From assembly GCA_026713285.1 (NCBI GenBank), contig JAPOOT010000212.1, positions 1-8,732 on the forward strand: 8,732 nucleotides of DNA. The letters run 5' to 3'. How positions within the stretch are numbered: position 1 is the stretch's first letter; every line of letters begins with the position of its first letter. Of the stretch, positions 4,767 to 8,732 are shown piece by piece. A program made the position numbers and the translations under genes. The notes beneath the pieces are model-generated. The model saw nothing but the letters and a program-made list of their open reading frames with translations, searched no databases and was not told where the DNA came from. The stretch is from Gemmatimonadota bacterium. Lineage in GTDB: Bacteria > JAAXHH01.

Positions 4767-6617
4767 ATGATAAGAAAACACCATCTTGCCGTCACCGCAC
4801 TATGCCTGTGTCTTTCCGGAAAAGCCGCGGGTTCGGATATCGTTATATCGGAGGTCCTGGCCGATCCTCATTCGGAATCAAAAGGGGAGTTCGTCGAACT
4901 CTACAACGCGGGAGACGAACCGGTTGATCTAGACGGATGGCCCCTCGGCGATTCGAGGGATGTGAACGATACGATCATGGACTTTACCGGCCCACATGAC
5001 ATCGGCCTCGCAGGTACCGTGCTGGCGCCGGGCGCTTACGCGCTCGTCGTGGATCCTGATTACGAAGGCGCATACAACGTCCGGGTCGGCGCGGAAGGCG
5101 ATCCCGCGAGCCTCCTTATGCTGACGGTCAAGGGCGACCGTACCCTGGGCAATGGGCTCGGCAACAGCCAGGACCTGGTCTTCATAAAAAAAGACGATAT
5201 CACGATCGACCAGTTCGCATGGACCGAATCGGCGGGCGGGAACGGCATTTCCTGGGAGCGGCCGCGATTGGACTTGCCCGTGGATGCAGCCAATCTCTTG
5301 TCGTCCGAACATCCCGATGGTTCGACTCCTGGGTTCAGAAACAGCACGTCGAACGATCCGCCAGCCTTGCCGGAGCCGGAGGAACCCGGGGAACCGATCG
5401 TTCCTGAAGAACCTCAAGAACCAGGCGGGCCGGAGGACCCCGACGAACCGACGGAGCCGGAAACGCCCACCGGGCCCGTTGATCCCGACGAACCGACGGA
5501 ACCCGGGGAGCCCGGAAATCCGAACGAGCCTGTCGAGCCCGGGGAACCCGACGAGCCTGTCGAGCCTACTGAACCGACGGAACCCGTTGATCCCGATGAA
5601 CCGAACGAGCCTGTCGAGCCCGACGTGCCTGCTGATCCGCTGGATCCCGTTGATCCCGACGAGCCGAACGAGCCTGTCGAGCCCGACGAGCCTGCTGAAC
5701 CGCAGGAACCCATGGACCCCGACGAGACCGACGGGCCGACGGAGCCGGAAACGCCCACCGGGCCCGTTGATCCGACGGAACCGATGCCTCCTCAGAACGC
5801 CGACCGGTCGTTGGAAAACGTGTTTATCAATGAAATCATGTTCAACCCGGGTCCGAACCGGACAGAATGGATTGAATTGCACAACCGGGGAAGGACCGAG
5901 ATCGATCTCGCGGGCAGTTCGCTGAAGTTGGATCACGTTGACCGGGCGCGGCTCATTTCCTCGGATCGCCTCGTGATTGAAGGCCAGGGGTTTCTCGTCA
6001 TTGCGCACGACGCGGTCCTGTTCCATGAGACGTATCCCGGATTCGCAGGAATCGCGGTGGAAGCGGTGGGCGGTTGGGAGCGGCTCCGGAACAGCGGTGC
6101 AAGGCTGTTGCTCCTGGATGCAGGTGGCATAACCATACATGATGCGGAGTACGACGAGGAATCGAATCCCGATCCAGGCCGTTCCGTGGAACTGGTAAAC
6201 CCGGACTTCGAGCCACAGATCTGGGGGCCTTCCGCCGATCCCGAAGGGAGCACTCCGGGCCGGAGGAACGCGCTGAATGTAACTCATATCCCCGATGGAG
6301 TTTCGCTCCATGTCGCCAACAATCCATTCTCCCCGGATGGCGACAATTATGAGGACATTTGCCTTGTGACTGTTGAACTGCCCGCATCCCACGGCATTCT
6401 GCATGCCATGGTTTTCGATATCAGCGGTCGATTTCTCAAAACGCTCATTGATCAGACCGCCGTAGCCAGCCGGCATGTATTCTCCTGGGACGGAACGGAT
6501 CAACACGGACGCAGCCTGCCCGTCGGTCCGTACATACTATACGTGGAACAGATGCTGCCCACACTCGACAAGCTGACGGCTTCCAAGCACGTGGTTGTGA
6601 TCGCATCTTCGCCATGA
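4767..6617 (+). CDS. Secreted protein with two lamin-tail domains, a Pro/Glu linker and a FlgD-Ig-like domain
   Basis: A 616-residue predicted exported or surface protein of unknown function. Residues 1-23 form a Sec-type signal (MIRK, a hydrophobic stretch, then KAAGS before Asp24). There is no convincing lipobox. Residues about 24-193 form a lamin-tail domain (IVISEVLADP, GEFVELYNAGDEPVDLDGW, ending DGSTPGFRN). Residues about 197-343 are a proline/acid linker without any basic or aromatic residue. A second lamin-tail domain spans about 348-501 (VFINEIMFNP, TEWIELHNRG, ending EGSTPGRRN). Residues about 505-616 resemble the FlgD Ig-like fold (NNPFSPDGDN, VFDISGRFLKTL, FSWDGTDQHGRSLPVGPYILYVE). 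In bacteria, lamin-tail domains occur mainly in secreted and cell-surface proteins; a structural, adhesive or envelope role is likely, and no catalytic domain is visible. The start is backed by GGAAGGAA at 4749-4756. The gene is divergent from gcvT and 50 bp upstream of the PRPP synthetase gene's predicted leader. Confidence 0.85.
   Translation: MIRKHHLAVTALCLCLSGKAAGSDIVISEVLADPHSESKGEFVELYNAGDEPVDLDGWPLGDSRDVNDTIMDFTGPHDIGLAGTVLAPGAYALVVDPDYEGAYNVRVGAEGDPASLLMLTVKGDRTLGNGLGNSQDLVFIKKDDITIDQFAWTESAGGNGISWERPRLDLPVDAANLLSSEHPDGSTPGFRNSTSNDPPALPEPEEPGEPIVPEEPQEPGGPEDPDEPTEPETPTGPVDPDEPTEPGEPGNPNEPVEPGEPDEPVEPTEPTEPVDPDEPNEPVEPDVPADPLDPVDPDEPNEPVEPDEPAEPQEPMDPDETDGPTEPETPTGPVDPTEPMPPQNADRSLENVFINEIMFNPGPNRTEWIELHNRGRTEIDLAGSSLKLDHVDRARLISSDRLVIEGQGFLVIAHDAVLFHETYPGFAGIAVEAVGGWERLRNSGARLLLLDAGGITIHDAEYDEESNPDPGRSVELVNPDFEPQIWGPSADPEGSTPGRRNALNVTHIPDGVSLHVANNPFSPDGDNYEDICLVTVELPASHGILHAMVFDISGRFLKTLIDQTAVASRHVFSWDGTDQHGRSLPVGPYILYVEQMLPTLDKLTASKHVVVIASSP
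5355..5795 (+). repeat. Coding repeat region for the proline/acidic linker
   Basis: DNA of the linker is built from 9-bp (three-codon) steps. It contains an exact 38-bp direct repeat at 5448-5485 and 5736-5773 (offset 288 bp, i.e. 96 codons). It also contains a head-to-tail 63-bp duplication at 5586-5648 and 5649-5711 that differs at 6 positions. Proline falls on every third residue from Pro204 to Pro342, except Thr321. The repetitive CCN/GAR-rich code leaves other frames and the opposite strand free of stops, which creates long but spurious open frames there. Confidence 0.9.
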
Positions 6618-6634
6618 GCAGCCGGATATTCTAC

Positions 6635-6663
6635 TTGACACGGGCTATCAGAGCCCCTTGATT
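6635..6663 (+). promoter_or_regulatory. Candidate promoter for the PRPP synthetase gene
   Basis: A consensus -35 TTGACA at 6635-6640 begins 18 bp after the surface-protein stop. After 17 bp comes TTGATT (6658-6663), a weak -10 (3 of 6). Transcription would then start near 6670, about 64 nt ahead of the ATG at 6734. The -35 is strong and the -10 poor, so the exact start is uncertain. Confidence 0.4.
6642..6656 (+). terminator. Small GC hairpin after the surface-protein gene, weak terminator candidate
   Basis: GGGCT (6642-6646) and AGCCC (6652-6656) can pair over a 5-nt loop, followed by CTTGATTT, which is only a broken T-tract. The hairpin lies 25 nt after the stop codon and within the spacer of the candidate promoter for the next gene. 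A short stem and imperfect T-run make it at best a weak terminator. Confidence 0.3.
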
Positions 6664-6733
6664 TACAGTGGCTCCACGCAAAAATGCTGCTGAACGCCAA
6701 GAGCTGAATCGGGTCGCGTACAGAGATAGCTAC

Positions 6734-7681
6734 ATGAACAATATCGTGGTATTCAGCGGCTCTTCTCATCCTGCTCTTTCGGAAGAGGTATGCCACTGCC
6801 TGAACGTGCCGCTGAGAGCCAGTACCCTGACACGGTTCAGCAATGATTGCCTCCAGGTCCAGTTGAATGCGAACTGCCGCGAAGGTGATGTTTACATCAT
6901 CCAGCCGCTGGGTCCCCCCGTCCAGGAAAACCTGGTAGAACTGCTGTTGATGCTGGATGCCGCGCGCGGTGCGTCAGCTGCTCGTGCCACCGCCGTCCTT
7001 CCCTATTACTCCTACTCGAGATCCGACAAGAAGGATGCGCCCCGGATTTCCATCGCTGGACGCCTGGTGGCCGATCTGCTGGGCACGGCTGGAGCCAATC
7101 GCATACTCACGCTGCAAATGCATCAACCGCAGGTACACGGTTTTTTCAGTATACCGGTGGATCATTTGAACGCGATAAAAGTCCTTGCCCAACATTTCCA
7201 GCAGCGGGATCTGAGCAATACGGTCGTGGTGTCGCCGGACCTGGGCAACGCAAAGAACGCCGCCCATTTCGCGCGGCAACTGATGCTGCCGGTTGCGGCG
7301 GGCAACAAGCGCCGCATATCGGACGAAAAGGTCGTGATCGACATGATTGTGGGCGATGTTACCGGCAAAAACGCGATCATCATGGATGATGAGGTCGCGA
7401 CCGGCGGCAGCATCATCGAGCTGATCCAACGGCTGGAGGAACGCGACGTGCAAAGGGTGTCCGTCGCATGTACACACGGTGTGTTCAGCGGAAAGGCTAT
7501 AGAGAGATTCGCAAACTGTTCCCGGATCGATGAGATTGTCACGACCAACACGGTTCCCATTGGCGAAGACAAGCGACTTCCCAATATGGTGATTCTATCT
7601 GTCGCTTCATTATTGGCCGAGACGATTCGAAGAATCCATAACGGAGAATCGGTGAGCAGCCTGTTTGCCGATACGATGTAG
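6734..7681 (+). CDS. prs: Ribose-phosphate pyrophosphokinase (PRPP synthetase), divergent type
   Basis: A 315-residue enzyme that converts ribose 5-phosphate and ATP to PRPP and AMP for purine, pyrimidine, histidine, tryptophan and NAD synthesis. It co-aligns end to end with the E. coli enzyme from memory. It has Arg96 and Lys99-Lys100 in YYSYSRSDKK, metal-binding His130 in LQMHQPQVHGFF, Asp169 in VVSPDLG, the catalytic Lys192 in NKRR, the ribose-phosphate loop MDDEVATGGS (217-226), and the C-terminal RRIHNGESVSSLF. Oddities: Ser97 replaces the common Gln of RQDKK, and Ala222 replaces the usual third Asp of the DDxxDT loop. The overall type (RFSND, DKKDAPR) resembles a divergent bacterial branch rather than the enterobacterial one. 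The ATG at 6734 is chosen because homology begins at NNIVVFSG and the length is then normal. A GTG at 6668 would add 22 residues with no family match and coincides with the predicted transcription start. The Shine-Dalgarno sequence is weak. Confidence 0.9.
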   Translation: MNNIVVFSGSSHPALSEEVCHCLNVPLRASTLTRFSNDCLQVQLNANCREGDVYIIQPLGPPVQENLVELLLMLDAARGASAARATAVLPYYSYSRSDKKDAPRISIAGRLVADLLGTAGANRILTLQMHQPQVHGFFSIPVDHLNAIKVLAQHFQQRDLSNTVVVSPDLGNAKNAAHFARQLMLPVAAGNKRRISDEKVVIDMIVGDVTGKNAIIMDDEVATGGSIIELIQRLEERDVQRVSVACTHGVFSGKAIERFANCSRIDEIVTTNTVPIGEDKRLPNMVILSVASLLAETIRRIHNGESVSSLFADTM

Positions 7682-7688
7682 TTTCCGG

Positions 7689-7707
7689 CCGGAGGGGTTT
7701 CTCCCGG
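7689..7707 (+). terminator. Imperfect GC stem-loop after the PRPP synthetase gene
   Basis: The segment CCGGAGGGGTTTCTCCCGG, starting 8 bp after the stop, can fold with GGAG pairing to CTCC or, with a bulge, CCGG pairing to CCGG. No T-run follows (ATTGCCG). It may slow or protect transcript ends, but it is not a clear intrinsic terminator. Confidence 0.25.
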
Positions 7708-7777
7708 ATTGCCGCCCAACGCGGAAGACCGGTCGGAATACCGAACGCGGGATTAACCTGATTCATGGAGGAAAAGG

Positions 7778-8732
7778 ATGGATAAGATCAAACGGCGCGA
7801 GTTTCTGAAGACGGCATCAACGGCTGGATTGGCCGGTGGCGCCGCGCTTGTGGCTGGTTGCGGGTCCGGACAGGAAAACGGCGGTCCCGCCATCCGCACG
7901 GATAAGAACTACGAATGGAAGATGGTCACTACCTGGACGCCGAATTTGCCCATATTGCAGGAGAGTGCGCGGCTGTTTGCAGAATGGGTGGAGGAAATGT
8001 CCGAGGGACGAATGAAGATTACGGTGTATGCGGGTGGCGAGTTGATTCCGGCCCTTGAAGGATTCGAAGCGGTGAGCCAGGGAGTGGCGGAGTTGGGACA
8101 CGGCGCCGCGTACTACTGGGCGGGGAAAGCGCCTGCAACCCAGTTCTTCTCGTCGGTTCCCTTCGGTATGAACGCGCAACAGGTTACGGCCTGGCTTTAC
8201 AGTGGAGGCGGTTTGAAGCTGTGGGAGGAAATCTACGCCCCCTTCAACCTGATACCCATGCCCGCGGGCAATACCGGATTCCAGATGGGCGGCTGGTTCA
8301 GGAAGGAAATCAACACGGCCGACGACCTGCGCGGACTGAAAATGCGCATACCAGGCCTTGGAGGAGACGTGATCAAGCGGGCGGGTGGTTCTGCCATTTT
8401 ATCACCCGTCGGTGAGATCTACACCAACCTCGAACGGGGCGTAATCGACGCGACCGAATGGATCGGTCCCTACCACGATTACCTCATGGGATTTTACAGG
8501 GCGGCGCAGTACTACTACTATCCGGGCTGGCACGAGCCGGGAACCGTGACGGAACTCATGGTCAATAAAAGCGCCTTCGAGGAACTTCCCGCATATCTGC
8601 AGACGGTGATCCGGACCGCGGCGGCCCGCTCGACGCACTGGGTGCTTTCCGAATTCGATGCCAGGAACAACGAATACCTTCAGAAACTGATCAACGAAGA
8701 AGGGGTACAGCTTCGGCGCTTTCCGGATGCCG
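7778..8732 (+). CDS. TRAP transporter substrate-binding lipoprotein, DctP/TakP-like; 3' end outside window
   Basis: Extracytoplasmic solute receptor of a tripartite ATP-independent periplasmic transporter; 318 codons are visible and the frame is still open at the window end. The N-terminus has a twin-arginine motif KRREFLK (Arg6-Arg7), a hydrophobic stretch, and a lipobox LVAGC with Cys28, so a Tat-exported lipoprotein is predicted. The body shows family blocks: AGGELIPALEGFEAVSQGVAE, the GNTG-x-QMGGWFRKEI segment at 164-178, DLRGLKMRIPG with the likely carboxylate-binding Arg190, EIYTNLERGVIDATEWIGPY (Glu227-Trp228), and YYYYPGWHEPG. The GNTG/QMGGWF and EW-x-GPY pattern is that of the alpha-keto-acid-binding TakP group as remembered, so a 2-oxo or related organic acid is the likely ligand. 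A strong Shine-Dalgarno GGAGG at 7767-7771, 6 nt before the ATG, fixes the start. The membrane subunits (DctQ/DctM) would be expected beyond the window. Confidence 0.9.
   Translation, partial: MDKIKRREFLKTASTAGLAGGAALVAGCGSGQENGGPAIRTDKNYEWKMVTTWTPNLPILQESARLFAEWVEEMSEGRMKITVYAGGELIPALEGFEAVSQGVAELGHGAAYYWAGKAPATQFFSSVPFGMNAQQVTAWLYSGGGLKLWEEIYAPFNLIPMPAGNTGFQMGGWFRKEINTADDLRGLKMRIPGLGGDVIKRAGGSAILSPVGEIYTNLERGVIDATEWIGPYHDYLMGFYRAAQYYYYPGWHEPGTVTELMVNKSAFEELPAYLQTVIRTAAARSTHWVLSEFDARNNEYLQKLINEEGVQLRRFPDA

Noticed and set aside
4767..4850. Lipoprotein signal on the lamin-tail protein
   Set aside because: Cys13 and Cys15 are preceded by TAL and LCL, not a valid lipobox with Gly/Ala/Ser at -1; a plain Sec signal fits better.
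4929..6506. Long antisense open frame opposite the surface-protein gene (and a Gly/Ser-rich antisense frame at 5414-5758)
   Set aside because: Both exist because the repetitive CCN/GAR code rarely yields stops on the other strand; no recognisable domain or ribosome binding site supports them, while the plus-strand frame has a signal peptide and domains.
6668..6733. GTG start at 6668 for the PRPP synthetase
   Set aside because: It adds 22 residues not found in the family and coincides with the predicted transcription start; the ATG at 6734 gives the normal 315-residue length.

Overview
The window reads as ordinary chromosomal DNA from a GC-rich (roughly 60 % by eye), probably uncultured Gram-negative bacterium. 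Three things point that way. A surface protein combines lamin-tail and FlgD-Ig-like domains, which is common in the FCB superphylum (Latescibacterota, Gemmatimonadota and relatives). An isochorismatase-type hydrolase resembles, from memory, proteins of Planctomycetes. A TRAP solute-binding protein has a Tat signal. The phylum is an inference from family resemblance only; no rRNA or other clear phylogenetic marker is present.

Layout. (1) 2-3424, plus strand: a 5'-truncated IlvD/Edd-family sugar-acid dehydratase, an isochorismatase-family cysteine hydrolase and a PfkB-family sugar kinase, in the same direction with gaps of 96 and 72 bp. The first gap holds three 13-bp tandem repeats; the second holds a perfect 10-bp hairpin. 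(2) 3444-4541, minus strand: gcvT, the aminomethyltransferase of the glycine cleavage system, convergent with the kinase (19 bp between stop codons). Its 5' leader carries an 18-bp tandem repeat in which each unit contains a Shine-Dalgarno-like core. (3) 4542-4766: a divergent control region with a TTGAC-N3-GTCAA dyad over the gcvT -35 box. (4) 4767-6617, plus: a secreted protein built as lamin-tail domain, Pro/Glu linker, lamin-tail domain, FlgD-Ig-like domain. (5) 6734-7681, plus: a PRPP synthetase of a divergent bacterial type. (6) 7778 to the window end, plus: a TRAP substrate-binding lipoprotein of the alpha-keto-acid (TakP-like) type, 3'-truncated by the window.

How the genes may work together. 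Dehydratase plus PfkB kinase fits a sugar-acid catabolic route (aldonate to 2-keto-3-deoxy acid to phosphorylated product), and a TRAP protein for organic acids would suit such a cell. The link is inferred from family and proximity. gcvT and the PRPP synthetase are one-carbon and nucleotide housekeeping genes and need not belong to that route.

No RNA gene, complete mobile element, CRISPR array, defence gene or phage gene was seen. No intergenic stretch exceeds 300 bp. I did not find a convincing new multi-gene system. The most unusual structures are the Shine-Dalgarno-bearing repeat before gcvT and the strictly three-residue-periodic proline linker in the surface protein.
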